From an uncultured Christensenella sp. (GTDB lineage Bacteria; Bacillota; Clostridia; Christensenellales; Borkfalkiaceae), in NCBI GenBank assembly GCA_910585785.1, contig CAJUEV010000013.1, positions 1 to 44,043 of the forward strand: a stretch of DNA of 44,043 nucleotides, in the 5' to 3' direction. The notes beneath the pieces were generated by a model. It searched no databases, was not told the DNA's origin, and saw nothing but the letters and a program-made list of their open reading frames with translations. The first letter of the stretch is position 1; every line of letters starts with the position of its first letter. This document shows positions 1-8,274 of this stretch, piece after piece. The position numbers and the translations under genes are program-made.

Positions 1-146
1 TGCGCAAGTCCCAAACCCCCTTGCCTCAGCGTTTGTTCACCTACCCCTTTGGGCGGCTGTGTTTTAATCGACGCGGCCGCTTTGGGCGGGAGGCGATTTT
101 CAATCAACCCAAAATACGCGGCTCCCACCGCGTATAACCTACCCCT

Positions 147-177
147 CGGCAGGGCGCTGTTTTCCGGCGTCCTGCCG
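147..177. terminator. GC-rich hairpin, possible terminator of an upstream gene
   Basis: Arms 147-157 and 167-177 pair over 11 bp (one G-U) around a 9-base loop. The sequence after it is only moderately T-rich (TATCTTTATTTATT), so a terminator role is uncertain. It may instead belong to a dispersed intergenic repeat. Confidence 0.35.
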
Positions 178-244
178 TATCTTTATTTATTGCAAAAAGT
201 TGCAAAAAAAGTATTTCAAACGATATACATTGAAATATTGGGTG

Positions 245-253
245 TGATATAAT
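245..253 (+). promoter_or_regulatory. Extended -10 promoter for fhs
   Basis: TGATATAAT fits an extended -10 (TGnTATAAT; TATAAT at 248-253). No good -35 lies at 17 bases. The leader would be about 35 bases and carry the AGGAGG ribosome site upstream of ATG 294. Confidence 0.45.
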
Positions 254-293
254 GTTGACAAAATAAGTGTTAACGACGGCAGGAGGCGCGTAA

Positions 294-1955
294 ATGTTGT
301 CCGATATCGAAATAGCCGAAGGCTGCAAATTGAAGGATATACGGGAAATAGCCGCAAAGCTTAATATCAGCGAAGAAAATCTTGAACTTTACGGCAAGTA
401 TAAGGCTAAAATCAATCTTGATAAAGTCAAACCCCAATCCAAACTGATACTTGTAACCGCAATAAATCCCACTGCCAGCGGCGAGGGTAAAACAACCGTT
501 TCGATAGGTCTTGCGGACGGAATGTCCAAACTCGGCAAAAAAGTTTGTCTTGCCTTGCGCGAGCCTTCTTTGGGACCCGTTTTCGGAATCAAAGGCGGCG
601 CGGCGGGCGGCGGTTACGCCCAAATCGTGCCTATGGCGGATATAAATTTGCATTTTACGGGCGATTTGCACGCAATAACCGCGGCAAACAACCTTTTGTG
701 CGCAATGATAGACAACCATTTGCTGCGCGGAAACGCCTTAAAGATTAAAGAAGTATATTTCCGTCGTTGTATGGATATGAACGACAGGGCTCTCAGAAAT
801 ATAACAATACATTCCCCTGCGGGAAATATGAAAGGCTGTATAAGTTACGACAGAGCGGAAGGGTTTGAAATTACCGCAGCTTCCGAAGTTATGGCGGTTT
901 TGTGCCTTGCTTCCGACTTGAAGGACCTTAAAAAGCGCATAGGCGACATAGTAGTGGGTGTTGACGAGGACGGAAATTTCGTACGCGCGCGCAGTTTAAA
1001 TGCGGACGGCGCAATGACTACGCTTTTGAAGGACGCCATAAAGCCTAATCTTGTGCAGACGCTTGAAGGCACACCCGCAATAGTCCACGGCGGACCGTTT
1101 GCAAATATCGCGCACGGCTGCAACTCCGTTCGCGCAACCTATACGGCAATGACCCTTGCCGATTATGCCGTAACCGAGGCAGGCTTCGGCGCGGATTTGG
1201 GCGCGGAAAAATTTCTTGACGCCAAGTGCAGGATAGCGGGGATTCAGCCCGACTGCGTGGTTATAGTCGCCACCGTAAAAGCGCTTAAACTTCACGGCGG
1301 CGCTGAAAAATCTTCCCTTGCGGAAGAAAATATACCCGCGTTGCGCGCAGGGCTTCCCAATCTTTTAAAACACGTAGAAAATATCAAAAACGTTTACAAA
1401 AAACCCGTGGTTGTGGCGATGAACAGATTTTTTACCGACACCGCAGCAGAAATAGAGGAAGTGCTTTCCGCTTGCGCCGCGGCAAACGCAAAAGCCGTGT
1501 TTACGGACGTTTTCTTAAAAGGCGGCGAGGGCGGCAAGCAACTTGCCCAAACAGTCATAGACGAATGCGCAAAACCTTCGCAGTTGCAATACGCTTACAA
1601 TTTAAACGACGGCGTTTGCAAAAAAGTTGAAGATATTGTCAAAAATATTTACGGCGGCGACGGCGCGGAGTTCACCGCGGAAGCGCTTGAAAAAATAGAA
1701 ATCATCAAAAAAGCGGGCGTAAAGGGTCTGCCCGTTATAATCGCAAAAACGCAGTATTCACTTTCGGACGACGCAAAAAAACTCGCCCGTCCCACAGGAT
1801 TCAAAATTAAGGTGCGCGATATAATTTACAAGGGCGGCGCGGGATTTATAGTCGCCGTTGCGGGCGAAATTATGCTTATGCCCGGACTCTCCAAAACCCC
1901 GTCGGCAGAACATATCGACGTTGACGAAAACGGAAACATAACAGGTCTTTCTTAA
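294..1955 (+). CDS. fhs: Formate--tetrahydrofolate ligase
   Basis: Joins formate to tetrahydrofolate using ATP, giving 10-formyl-THF in the cytoplasm for purine synthesis or, in acetogens, the methyl branch of the Wood-Ljungdahl pathway. The 553-residue product has the family's usual length. The ATP-binding loop PTASGEGKTT lies at about residues 58-67, followed by the conserved LREPSLGPVFGIKGGAAGGG block and a C-terminal GEIMLMPGLSK segment. The ATG at 294 follows an AGGAGG ribosome site. The Sel1-repeat remnant and glnS follow in the same direction within 22 and 5 bases, so they probably share the transcript. No other one-carbon pathway genes lie in the window, so this gene alone does not show acetogenesis. 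Confidence 0.97.
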   Translation: MLSDIEIAEGCKLKDIREIAAKLNISEENLELYGKYKAKINLDKVKPQSKLILVTAINPTASGEGKTTVSIGLADGMSKLGKKVCLALREPSLGPVFGIKGGAAGGGYAQIVPMADINLHFTGDLHAITAANNLLCAMIDNHLLRGNALKIKEVYFRRCMDMNDRALRNITIHSPAGNMKGCISYDRAEGFEITAASEVMAVLCLASDLKDLKKRIGDIVVGVDEDGNFVRARSLNADGAMTTLLKDAIKPNLVQTLEGTPAIVHGGPFANIAHGCNSVRATYTAMTLADYAVTEAGFGADLGAEKFLDAKCRIAGIQPDCVVIVATVKALKLHGGAEKSSLAEENIPALRAGLPNLLKHVENIKNVYKKPVVVAMNRFFTDTAAEIEEVLSACAAANAKAVFTDVFLKGGEGGKQLAQTVIDECAKPSQLQYAYNLNDGVCKKVEDIVKNIYGGDGAEFTAEALEKIEIIKKAGVKGLPVIIAKTQYSLSDDAKKLARPTGFKIKVRDIIYKGGAGFIVAVAGEIMLMPGLSKTPSAEHIDVDENGNITGLS

Positions 1956-1977
1956 AACAAATTAAGGGATAAGATTT

Positions 1978-2376
1978 ATGGAGTGCTTTTCAAAGACGCT
2001 TGCCCTTGCCGAAAGCGGCGACGTGGACGCGCAGGGCGCCGTGGCTGCCTTTTACGAGTTTAAAAAGGACTAAGACGCCGCCGTAGGCTATTTGCAGAAG
2101 GCTTCGGAACTGGATGATAATTCGGCTTTTATATATTTGGGCGACTGTTTTGAAAGAAGGACTGACGGCAAACAAAACTTTGTGTTGGCGTATAAATGTT
2201 ACGTCATTGCTGCTTCAAACGGCTTTGCCGACGGTCAATTCAATTTGGCGCGTTGTTACGAGCACGGAATAGGCGTTGAAAAGGACTTGCAAAAAGCAAA
2301 ACAATATTACGAAAAAGCAGCCGAAAACGGCAGCAACGAGGCGGCGAAACGCCTTAAAACCAATATCGGAGAATAA
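1978..2376 (+). pseudogene. Sel1-repeat (TPR-like) protein gene interrupted by a stop codon
   Basis: An ATG at 1978 with an upstream AAGGGAT ribosome site opens a frame that stops at TAA 2071-2073 after 31 codons. The same frame then continues without a break to 2376. Both halves read as one protein of about 132 residues. The downstream part carries Sel1-like repeats (AFIYLGDCFE, QFNLARCYEHGIGVEKD, AKQYYEKAAENGS). Because the frame is kept, a single base change at the TAA (for example from TAC or TAT, Tyr) would restore the gene. Sel1 repeats are helical protein-interaction modules; the partner here is unknown. A restart at TTG 2092 could make a 94-residue fragment, but no ribosome site supports it. 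A sequencing error is the main alternative. Confidence 0.75.
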
Positions 2377-2381
2377 TTTAA

Positions 2382-4031
2382 ATGAAACTTCCCGAGGCAA
2401 CTAATTTTATTGAACAAATTATTAACGAAGAACTTGAAGCAGGCAAATTCGAAGGAACAGGCAACGAAATTCACGTGCGTTTCCCGCCCGAGCCCAACGG
2501 CTATCTGCACATTGGGCACGTAAAAGCAATGTGCATAAATTTCGGTGTGAAGGAGCGTTATCACGGCACGCTAAACCTAAGAATGGACGATACCAACCCC
2601 GCGAAAGAGGATTACGAGTATGTAAATTCCATTGTCGACGCCGTAAAATGGCTGGGTTTTGAGTACGATAAACTTGTTTTCGCTTCCGACTATTACGACA
2701 AACTTTACGAAATTGCGGAAAAATATATTCTGGACGGAAACGCTTACGTCTGCGATTTGTCCGCGGAAGAAATAACCGCCACGCGCGGCACCCTTACCGA
2801 AGCGGGAACGCCTTCGCCCTACCGCGAAAGAAGCGTTGAAGAAAATTTAAAACTTTTCCGCGAGATGAAGGCGGGCAAATATGCCGACGGCTCAAAAGTT
2901 TTAAGGGCAAAAATAGATATGGCTTCGCCCAATATCAATATGCGCGACCCCATAATTTACCGTATAGCGCGCGTTCCGCACTACCGCACGGGCGATAAAT
3001 GGTGCATATATCCTATGTACGACTTTGCTCATCCCGTCTCCGACGCGATAGAGGGTATAACGCACTCGCTTTGTTCGTTAGAGTTTGAAAATCACCGTCC
3101 GCTTTACAATTGGTTTGTGGAAAGGTCCGGTTTGCCCAAACCATTGCCCAGACAGATAGAGTTTGCAAGGCTTAACATAACAAATATGCTTATGTCAAAG
3201 CGCTATTTAAAAAAACTTGTGGACGAAGGTTTTGTGCGCGGCTGGGACGACCCCAGAATGCCCACGATAATGGGCTTGAAAAATCGCGGAGTTCCGCCCG
3301 AGGCGCTTAAAAAATTCTGCGCGGACGTAGGCGTGGCTAAGGCGTATTCGGTTGTAAATTCGGCGCAGCTTGACAGCTGCATCCGCGACGAATTAAACAT
3401 TTCGGCAGAGCGCGCAATGGCGGTTGTCAACCCGCTTAAACTTACCATAACAAATTATTCCGGCGAAGAAGAGCTTGACTTCGACAAAAATCCCGCAGCC
3501 GAAAACGCAGGCACAAGAAAAATTAAATTTACGGGCAGCGTTTATATCGACCGTGAAGACTTTTCGCTTAATCCTCCGCCAAAATACAAACGTTTGCAAA
3601 AGGGCGGAACGGTTCGCCTTAAAGGCGCGTATATAGTGCGCTGCGACGACGTAAAACTTGACAAAAACGGTGAAGCGGAGGAGGTTTTGTGCACTTATTT
3701 TCCCGAAACGCGCAGCGGAAGCAACGCGGTGACCGATATTAAGGCGAAAGGCGTAATTCAGTGGGTAGACTGCAAGTACGGTGTAAAGGCTGAGTTCAGG
3801 CAGTATCAGCCGCTTTTGAAAAACGAAGAATATCCCGACCAGGACTACGCCGAAAGACTTAACACCCAAAGCGAAACCAAGTTTTCGGGCTATGCCGAGC
3901 CTTACCTTTATGAAAGCGCGGACGGCGCTGCCTTCCAGCTTATGCGTACAGGCTATTATAAAAAATGTACCGATAACGGTGCGTTTGTGTTATCCGAAAT
4001 AGTTTCTTTAAAGGACAATTTCAATAAATAA
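2382..4031 (+). CDS. glnS: Glutaminyl-tRNA synthetase
   Basis: Charges tRNA-Gln with glutamine. The class I signature PPEPNGYLHIGHVKA is at residues 35-49 (HIGH 43-46), and the KMSKS equivalent appears as MLMSKRYLKKL. The C-terminal half, from about residue 340, has the two beta-barrel anticodon-binding domains expected of GlnRS rather than GluRS. Length 549 is typical. ATG 2382 is preceded by GGAG 12 bases upstream, inside the end of the Sel1 frame. Many Clostridia make Gln-tRNA only by the GatCAB amidotransferase route, so a GlnRS is informative about lineage or past transfer. A rho-independent terminator follows directly. Confidence 0.96.
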   Translation: MKLPEATNFIEQIINEELEAGKFEGTGNEIHVRFPPEPNGYLHIGHVKAMCINFGVKERYHGTLNLRMDDTNPAKEDYEYVNSIVDAVKWLGFEYDKLVFASDYYDKLYEIAEKYILDGNAYVCDLSAEEITATRGTLTEAGTPSPYRERSVEENLKLFREMKAGKYADGSKVLRAKIDMASPNINMRDPIIYRIARVPHYRTGDKWCIYPMYDFAHPVSDAIEGITHSLCSLEFENHRPLYNWFVERSGLPKPLPRQIEFARLNITNMLMSKRYLKKLVDEGFVRGWDDPRMPTIMGLKNRGVPPEALKKFCADVGVAKAYSVVNSAQLDSCIRDELNISAERAMAVVNPLKLTITNYSGEEELDFDKNPAAENAGTRKIKFTGSVYIDREDFSLNPPPKYKRLQKGGTVRLKGAYIVRCDDVKLDKNGEAEEVLCTYFPETRSGSNAVTDIKAKGVIQWVDCKYGVKAEFRQYQPLLKNEEYPDQDYAERLNTQSETKFSGYAEPYLYESADGAAFQLMRTGYYKKCTDNGAFVLSEIVSLKDNFNK

Positions 4032-4041
4032 GCAGCAAAAA

Positions 4042-4078
4042 GCGGAACGGGTGTTAAGCCTGTTCCGCCAAATTTTTT
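4042..4078 (+). terminator. Rho-independent terminator after glnS
   Basis: A 10-bp stem (4042-4051 with 4059-4068, one G-U), a 7-base loop and a T run at 4073-4078 lie 10 bases after the glnS stop. Confidence 0.85.
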
Positions 4079-4111
4079 CAACGGCTTTTCCGCCGCCGAA
4101 TCAAGGTATTT

Positions 4112-4264
4112 TTAAACCTTTTCCGAATAGCTTTCGCAGCAAGTGCACTCTACCTGACCGCAAGCACAGCCGACCTTAATGTGTTCGAGTGTGCAGTTGC
4201 AGCCTGCGTGGTTATACTTGCACTTTGATACGTCGCAAGCAATTCCGTGATTAACGTTTTCCAT
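4112..4264 (-). CDS. Small cysteine-rich DUF1540 protein
   Basis: A 50-residue protein with nine cysteines (residues 10, 15, 22, 24, 33, 35, 40, 42, 43). The pattern CDVSKCKYN followed by C-x-C-TLEHIKVGC matches the DUF1540 family of Bacillota, small proteins presumed to bind metal; the function is not established. The ATG at 4264 has a strong ribosome site (AAGGAGGG, 7 bases away), which supports a real gene despite its size. It stands alone, opposite to its neighbours, and is divergent from rplI. Family assignment is by motif recognition. Confidence 0.85.
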   Translation of the reverse strand: MENVNHGIACDVSKCKYNHAGCNCTLEHIKVGCACGQVECTCCESYSEKV

Positions 4265-4316
4265 AAATACCCTCCTTAAATAATTTGCGCCGATATATGT
4301 AAATTATTCAAACATA

Positions 4317-4345
4317 TTGACAAAAACGCGGTAAAGATATAAAAT
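4317..4345 (+). promoter_or_regulatory. Promoter for rplI
   Basis: TTGACA (4317-4322), 17-base spacer, TAAAAT (4340-4345). It implies a leader of about 120 bases before rplI. Confidence 0.75.
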
Positions 4346-4473
4346 AATATAAATAAAAGCCGATTTTTTTATGCGGCGGATTTGTTTCGGCTGCCTGTCA
4401 GATTCGGCAACGGCAAAATCGCAATAATTTCCGCGCGGCGGTATTTTTGCGTAACACGAAAGGAGTATTCAAA
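4346..4473 (+). promoter_or_regulatory. Long untranslated leader of rplI
   Basis: About 120 bases separate the promoter from the rplI start. The segment contains T runs (AGCCGATTTTTTT, GTATTTTTGCG) and GC-rich patches (GCGGCGG, CGCGCGGCGG). No known leader class was recognised. An attenuator is possible but not shown. Confidence 0.3.
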
Positions 4474-4917
4474 ATGAAAATTATTTTATTGCAAGATGTA
4501 AAAGGACAGGGAAAGAAAGGCGAAGTTATAGAAGTAAACGAAGGTTACGCGCGTAATTTTCTCATAAAAAAGGGACTTGCCGAAGCCGCTACGGCTTCTA
4601 AAATAAACGATTTAAACCAGAAGAAAGCGGCTGCGGATTTCCACCGCGCGGAAGAATTGAAAGCAATGCGCGAGCTCGCCAAGGAAATAAACGGCAAATC
4701 TTTTACCGTAACTATTAAAGCGGGTCAGGGCGGTAAGGTTTTCGGCTCGGTTACGGGCGCAAATATAGCAGACTCGTTGCAGGCTGCCGGCTATAATATT
4801 GATAAAAAGAAAGTCGCGCTTGCGCAGCCCATTAAAAACGTAGGGGTTTACGACGTGGATTTGAAACTTATGGAAGGCGTTTCTTCAAAAATAAAAGTTT
4901 CGGTTGAGGCGGAATAA
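4474..4917 (+). CDS. rplI: 50S ribosomal protein L9
   Basis: Large-subunit protein that binds 23S rRNA near the L1 stalk and helps keep reading frame. The 147 residues are the full family length. The N-terminal domain carries the signature KGQGKKGEVIEVNEGYARNF, followed by a long charged connecting helix and the C-terminal RNA-binding domain (GKVFGSVT onward). The start is ATG 4474, 8 bases after AAAGGAG. A longer frame from TTG 4447 lacks a ribosome site and adds residues foreign to L9. The usual neighbours (rpsF, ssb, rpsR, dnaB) are not here, so the gene is transcribed alone from its own promoter. Confidence 0.97.
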   Translation: MKIILLQDVKGQGKKGEVIEVNEGYARNFLIKKGLAEAATASKINDLNQKKAAADFHRAEELKAMRELAKEINGKSFTVTIKAGQGGKVFGSVTGANIADSLQAAGYNIDKKKVALAQPIKNVGVYDVDLKLMEGVSSKIKVSVEAE

Positions 4918-4936
4918 CTTTTTAATACAAAAACAA

Positions 4937-4969
4937 AAAGCGGAGAACAAAATTCAAGTTCTCCGCTTT
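4937..4969. terminator. Bidirectional terminator between rplI and the DUF2207 gene
   Basis: A perfect 12-bp stem (4937-4948 with 4958-4969) and 9-base loop, with an A-rich tract on the left and T-rich on the right. It serves rplI on plus and the Nudix-LemA-DUF2207 unit on minus. Confidence 0.85.
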
Positions 4970-4987
4970 AATTTTAAGTTGTTTTAT

Positions 4988-6895
4988 TTATCTGAAATGT
5001 CCGCCTCCGCCGCCGTGTCCGCCGCCTGAAAAACCGCCGAAGTGACTGCGTCCGCCGCCGCTTGCGCCCGAAGACGAGGGGCGGGAGTACATATTTTTCG
5101 ACATTGAAGTCATAGAGCGCCGCATAATCGAGTTGAACATATAAAAACTGAACGCCGTGTTCATAGCCGAGCGCGTAGCCCAATTGGGTGGCTGAACGGT
5201 TATGTCTTTAAATTTTTCTTCCCACTTGTCCGAAACGCCCAAAACTTGCGCATACGGCAAAATATGGTAATAAAATTGCGGGTCGTCTTCAATAAGTTTT
5301 TCAAGTCTGTCTTTTTCCGCCAGCAAAATAAAGTTTTTAAAACCTACTATCTGGTTTAATTGTTCGGTGTATTTGTCCGAACGGCTTATTACGGTAACGG
5401 AAACGGCGGAAGCCGCGCAAGCCGCCGCGCAAAGCAAAAACTTTGGCAAAAAACCCATAATCCAAGCGGGCGAAAGCAGCGCGTACACCAACGAAACCGC
5501 CACGCACAGCAGCGCAATCAAAGCGGAAAACAACGCTTTTTTCTTTTTGTCAAACTTTAACGAATACCATTTTACCGTTTGGCTTGCTCCGAATACAACA
5601 AGTATGGGAACTATGGCAAGGAAGGGCGCCAAAACGAAGTAAGTTTTCGAAATTGTGAAAAATGCTAATATAAATGGCGCCAAACCAAGTAAAATTCCGC
5701 CGATAAACGCAAACGCGGCGGCAACGCACATACTTTTGCCGGTGTAAAGTCCGCGGGTTTTGGCGTTTATCTTTGAGGTGACTCTTTCAACGGTCTTGTA
5801 AAATCTGTATTTAAGTTCGCTTATTTTTACCGTTTCGCCGCGTTCAAACAGCCCTTCAAACATTTCAGTTTCATAATCGGCGCACTTGTTTGGCAAAAGT
5901 TTTACTTTGCGTATAAGAGTTGGATTGTTTTCGTCGGTTAAGTCTATCTCCAAATATCCCTTGTCCGCAAAATAAATTATCATTGAAGATATATCTTCGT
6001 TGTTGATTCGGGTGTCTATAAGTTTGCCCATCAACAGCGGGTCCATACTGTCAGGCGCTTCAAAGTTTACAACGGGAGTTAGGTGCGATTTGCTGTAAAC
6101 AAGCGCCTTTACTATAATAATTACAAAAATCAGCGCAACGGCTATTATTACGAATATGTACGGCGTAAAATCGAACTTCTCGGTCAAAACGCCTTCTTCA
6201 AATCCCGCGTCAAAGCGCAACCCCGTACGTGCGGACAAATAGTCCACGTGCGCCCTCAATACGGTTTTTCCGTTTTCGGTGGAGGAGGTCAGCGCAACCT
6301 GCGTTTGTCCGAAACCGTCAATAAAGCATTTAGTCCTGTCATCGTTAACATAGCCTTCGGGCAGTCTTATTTCCAAATCGATATTTTCAATTTCAAAGGC
6401 ATAGCCTCTGCCTATGGGCGCAAGCGCAATTATATTGTTCTTTTTTTCGTATTCCGTTTCGGGAACGATATAGTCGTAAGTCAGGCGGTAGGTGTATAAG
6501 CCGTTTTTTGTCTGTTGGCTTCCCATATCTACGCAAATATAATAGTTGCCCTTGTCGTCGTTTTCGGCGGTAACTTTATGGTAAACCGATTGTTCTTTAC
6601 CGTCTTTAATTTCTTTTACTTTTATGTTTTGTACTTTTTCTCCGCCGTTTACGGGGATATCTCTCACAAAACCGGATTTTTGATAAAAATGAAACGTCAG
6701 GTCTTCCGTAACCGTCATAGTGCGGTCTGCGCGTATGTCGTAAACTATATTGTAACCTGCTATATAATTATCATAATCGTTGACCGCGCCGGCCTGTACG
6801 CCGTTGCCAAAGCACAGCGCGCCGGTTATTACGGTAAAAAGAGCGATAATAAGCGCGACAAAACAAAGCCAAGTCGATTTTTTAACCTTTTTCAT
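4988..6895 (-). CDS. DUF2207 family membrane protein with Gly-rich tail
   Basis: A 635-residue membrane protein of unknown function. Residues about 13-35 form a signal peptide or first membrane helix. The extracytoplasmic part that follows (YNIVYDIRADRTMTVTEDLT, then FHFYQKSGFVRDIPV) is the DUF2207 beta-rich domain. A membrane helix follows at about 247-268, then a cytoplasmic-looking region, and a second group of hydrophobic segments between about 390 and 500. The last 30 residues are almost only Gly, Ser, His, Phe and Arg. ATG 6895 has GGAG 7 bases upstream. It lies directly downstream of lemA, a common pairing, which suggests a shared envelope role. A hairpin between the two genes may lower its expression. 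Confidence 0.85.
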   Translation of the reverse strand: MKKVKKSTWLCFVALIIALFTVITGALCFGNGVQAGAVNDYDNYIAGYNIVYDIRADRTMTVTEDLTFHFYQKSGFVRDIPVNGGEKVQNIKVKEIKDGKEQSVYHKVTAENDDKGNYYICVDMGSQQTKNGLYTYRLTYDYIVPETEYEKKNNIIALAPIGRGYAFEIENIDLEIRLPEGYVNDDRTKCFIDGFGQTQVALTSSTENGKTVLRAHVDYLSARTGLRFDAGFEEGVLTEKFDFTPYIFVIIAVALIFVIIIVKALVYSKSHLTPVVNFEAPDSMDPLLMGKLIDTRINNEDISSMIIYFADKGYLEIDLTDENNPTLIRKVKLLPNKCADYETEMFEGLFERGETVKISELKYRFYKTVERVTSKINAKTRGLYTGKSMCVAAAFAFIGGILLGLAPFILAFFTISKTYFVLAPFLAIVPILVVFGASQTVKWYSLKFDKKKKALFSALIALLCVAVSLVYALLSPAWIMGFLPKFLLCAAACAASAVSVTVISRSDKYTEQLNQIVGFKNFILLAEKDRLEKLIEDDPQFYYHILPYAQVLGVSDKWEEKFKDITVQPPNWATRSAMNTAFSFYMFNSIMRRSMTSMSKNMYSRPSSSGASGGGRSHFGGFSGGGHGGGGGHFR

Positions 6896-6908
6896 TTACT
6901 CTCCTGAA

Positions 6909-6935
6909 AAGTCGGCGTCTTTACAACGCCGACTT
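6909..6935 (-). terminator. Intercistronic hairpin between lemA and the DUF2207 gene
   Basis: A perfect 10-bp stem (6909-6918 with 6926-6935) with a 7-base loop. On the minus strand it is followed by only a short T stretch, so partial termination or RNA stabilisation is more likely than full termination. Confidence 0.55.
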
Positions 6936-6944
6936 TATGACAGA

Positions 6945-7538
6945 TTAAAATTGAACTTTAACGTTTTCTCTTTCTTCGGGCGATGAAACTTCAAAGAAAG
7001 GCTTTTTGGTAAGGCGCATCTTTCTTCCTACGATAGAGGAGGGGAAAGAGCCGAGTTTTACGTTGAAAACTCTTACGGTGGCGTTATAATATTTTCTCGC
7101 CTGCGAAAGTTCGCCTTCAATACTCTTTAACTGATGCTGCAAGTCCATAAAGTTGGCGTTTGCTTTCAACTCGGGGTATGCTTCCATAACCATATTGAAG
7201 TTGCGTATAGCCTGCGTCATTTCCTTGTCCGCTTCCGCCTTTTCCTGAGGGGTAGAAGCGCTTACGGCTTTCGAACGCGCTTCGGTCACTTTAATAAACG
7301 TTTCGCTTTCGTGCTTTGCATATCCTTTAACCGTTTCAACGATATTGGGTATCAAATCGAATCTCTTTTTAAGGTAAACGTCTATCGTGGAAAACGCCTC
7401 GTCCGTCTGAGAGTCCAAAACAACAAACGCGTTGTGGGTTTTTATATACCATATGGCAATTGCGATTATAATAATCAACAAAACAACGCCGGCAATAATT
7501 CCGCCTATAACCGCGCCATTTACAAGTAAATTCAACAT
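6945..7538 (-). CDS. LemA family protein
   Basis: A 197-residue membrane-anchored helical protein. A single N-terminal membrane segment (about 9-29, IIAGVVLLIIIIAIAIWYI) is followed by the LemA core. The signature includes LKKRFDLIPNIVETVKGYAKHE, with AYPELKANANF later and a C-terminal RKYYNATVRVFN block. LemA proteins are widespread and their biochemical role is unknown. ATG 7538 follows AAGGAG. It sits 24 bases after the Nudix gene and before the DUF2207 gene on one transcript. Confidence 0.92.
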   Translation of the reverse strand: MLNLLVNGAVIGGIIAGVVLLIIIIAIAIWYIKTHNAFVVLDSQTDEAFSTIDVYLKKRFDLIPNIVETVKGYAKHESETFIKVTEARSKAVSASTPQEKAEADKEMTQAIRNFNMVMEAYPELKANANFMDLQHQLKSIEGELSQARKYYNATVRVFNVKLGSFPSSIVGRKMRLTKKPFFEVSSPEERENVKVQF

Positions 7539-7562
7539 AATTTATCTCCTTATTAATTCAAG

Positions 7563-8054
7563 TTACAATTTTTTTATTTCCGCAATCGCGCTTTTCAAAA
7601 ACGCTTCCGCGGTAGAGTCTTTTTTAATCGCTTCCATTGCCTCGTCAAAGGAGAACCATTTTACAAGTTCAATTTCCTTTTCGTCAATGGCGGGTTCGCC
7701 GTCTTCGGCAACCATAATAAAATTGAGCATAAGCACGTTCCTCGGCTCGTGATAGCGGGACGACATATACTTGTATTTTACGGTATTAAGTTTGGTTTCT
7801 TCCTTAAATTCGCGCGTAACCGCCTTTTCCGCAGTTTCGCCCTTTTTAATATACCCCGCAAACAGAATAAAATCTTCCTGTCCTACGTGCTTTGCAAGTA
7901 AAATTTTGTCCTTGGTCCTGTTTGTAACCACCATACTGACGGCGGTTGCAAATTGCGCAAATCTGTATTGGTTGCAACTTTTACAATAGGGTACAAGTCC
8001 TTCGCCGCTTGCGAACATTAAAGTAAGTTTTTCTCCGCATTCCGTACAAAACAT
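7563..8054 (-). CDS. Nudix hydrolase with N-terminal zinc ribbon
   Basis: Hydrolyses a nucleoside diphosphate linked to another group; the substrate is not known. Four cysteines (3, 6, 24, 27) form a zinc ribbon as in NudC-type proteins. The Nudix box is at residues 67-89: G67, E73, R81-E82, E85-E86. The Gly normally near the end of the box is Lys here. At 163 residues it is too short for full NudC NADH pyrophosphatase, which has an extra N-terminal domain, and I do not see the NudC-specific SQPWPFPQS-like motif, so I do not name it nudC. ATG 8054 has a strong AAAGGAGG site. It is the first gene of the unit with lemA and the DUF2207 gene. Confidence 0.88.
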   Translation of the reverse strand: MFCTECGEKLTLMFASGEGLVPYCKSCNQYRFAQFATAVSMVVTNRTKDKILLAKHVGQEDFILFAGYIKKGETAEKAVTREFKEETKLNTVKYKYMSSRYHEPRNVLMLNFIMVAEDGEPAIDEKEIELVKWFSFDEAMEAIKKDSTAEAFLKSAIAEIKKL

Positions 8055-8110
8055 AGTTATTCCTCCTTTTTTGGAATCGCTTCTAAAATATATCCTTAAT
8101 TTACTTATAT

Positions 8111-8139
8111 ATTATATAACTAAATCGCCGTATTTTCAA
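8111..8139 (-). promoter_or_regulatory. Promoter for the Nudix-lemA-DUF2207 unit
   Basis: Minus strand TTGAAA (8139-8134), 17-base spacer, TATAAT (8116-8111). The leader is about 50 bases. Confidence 0.75.
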
Positions 8140-8165
8140 TACTTTTTTCAAATTTACTAAAATTA

Positions 8166-8194
8166 TTGACATAAATTTCACAATACTATATAAT
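8166..8194 (+). promoter_or_regulatory. Promoter for the UDP-sugar pyrophosphorylase gene
   Basis: Full consensus: TTGACA (8166-8171), 17-base spacer, TATAAT (8189-8194). Confidence 0.85.
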
Positions 8195-8274
8195 AATTTA
8201 AATGCAAAGGGTAAAAAAACGCTAAAACACCTTTATCCGTGCATTTTATTTTTTATGTAACGGGGAATTACACA

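Larger units (their letters stand above)
1..293. other. Left-edge intergenic region without a credible gene
   Basis: No convincing coding sequence is present. One frame is open from base 1 to the stop at 250-252, but its translation is low-complexity and C/P/G/L-rich with no family resemblance, so I treat it as chance. The first 180 bases are C-rich compared with the genes that follow. They contain a 10-base direct repeat (CTTTGGGCGG at 47-56 and 80-89) and a strong hairpin at 147-177. The last 50 bases hold the probable fhs promoter and ribosome site. Confidence 0.6.

Noticed and set aside
1..252. Frame 1 open from the window edge to 252
   Set aside because: The translation is low-complexity and unlike any family, and it runs into the fhs promoter. 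Most likely chance openness in C-rich DNA.
2071..2073. Stop-codon reassignment as an explanation for the TAA in the Sel1-repeat gene
   Set aside because: TAA is used as the normal terminal stop of neighbouring genes (fhs, glnS, rplI), so recoding of TAA is not credible.
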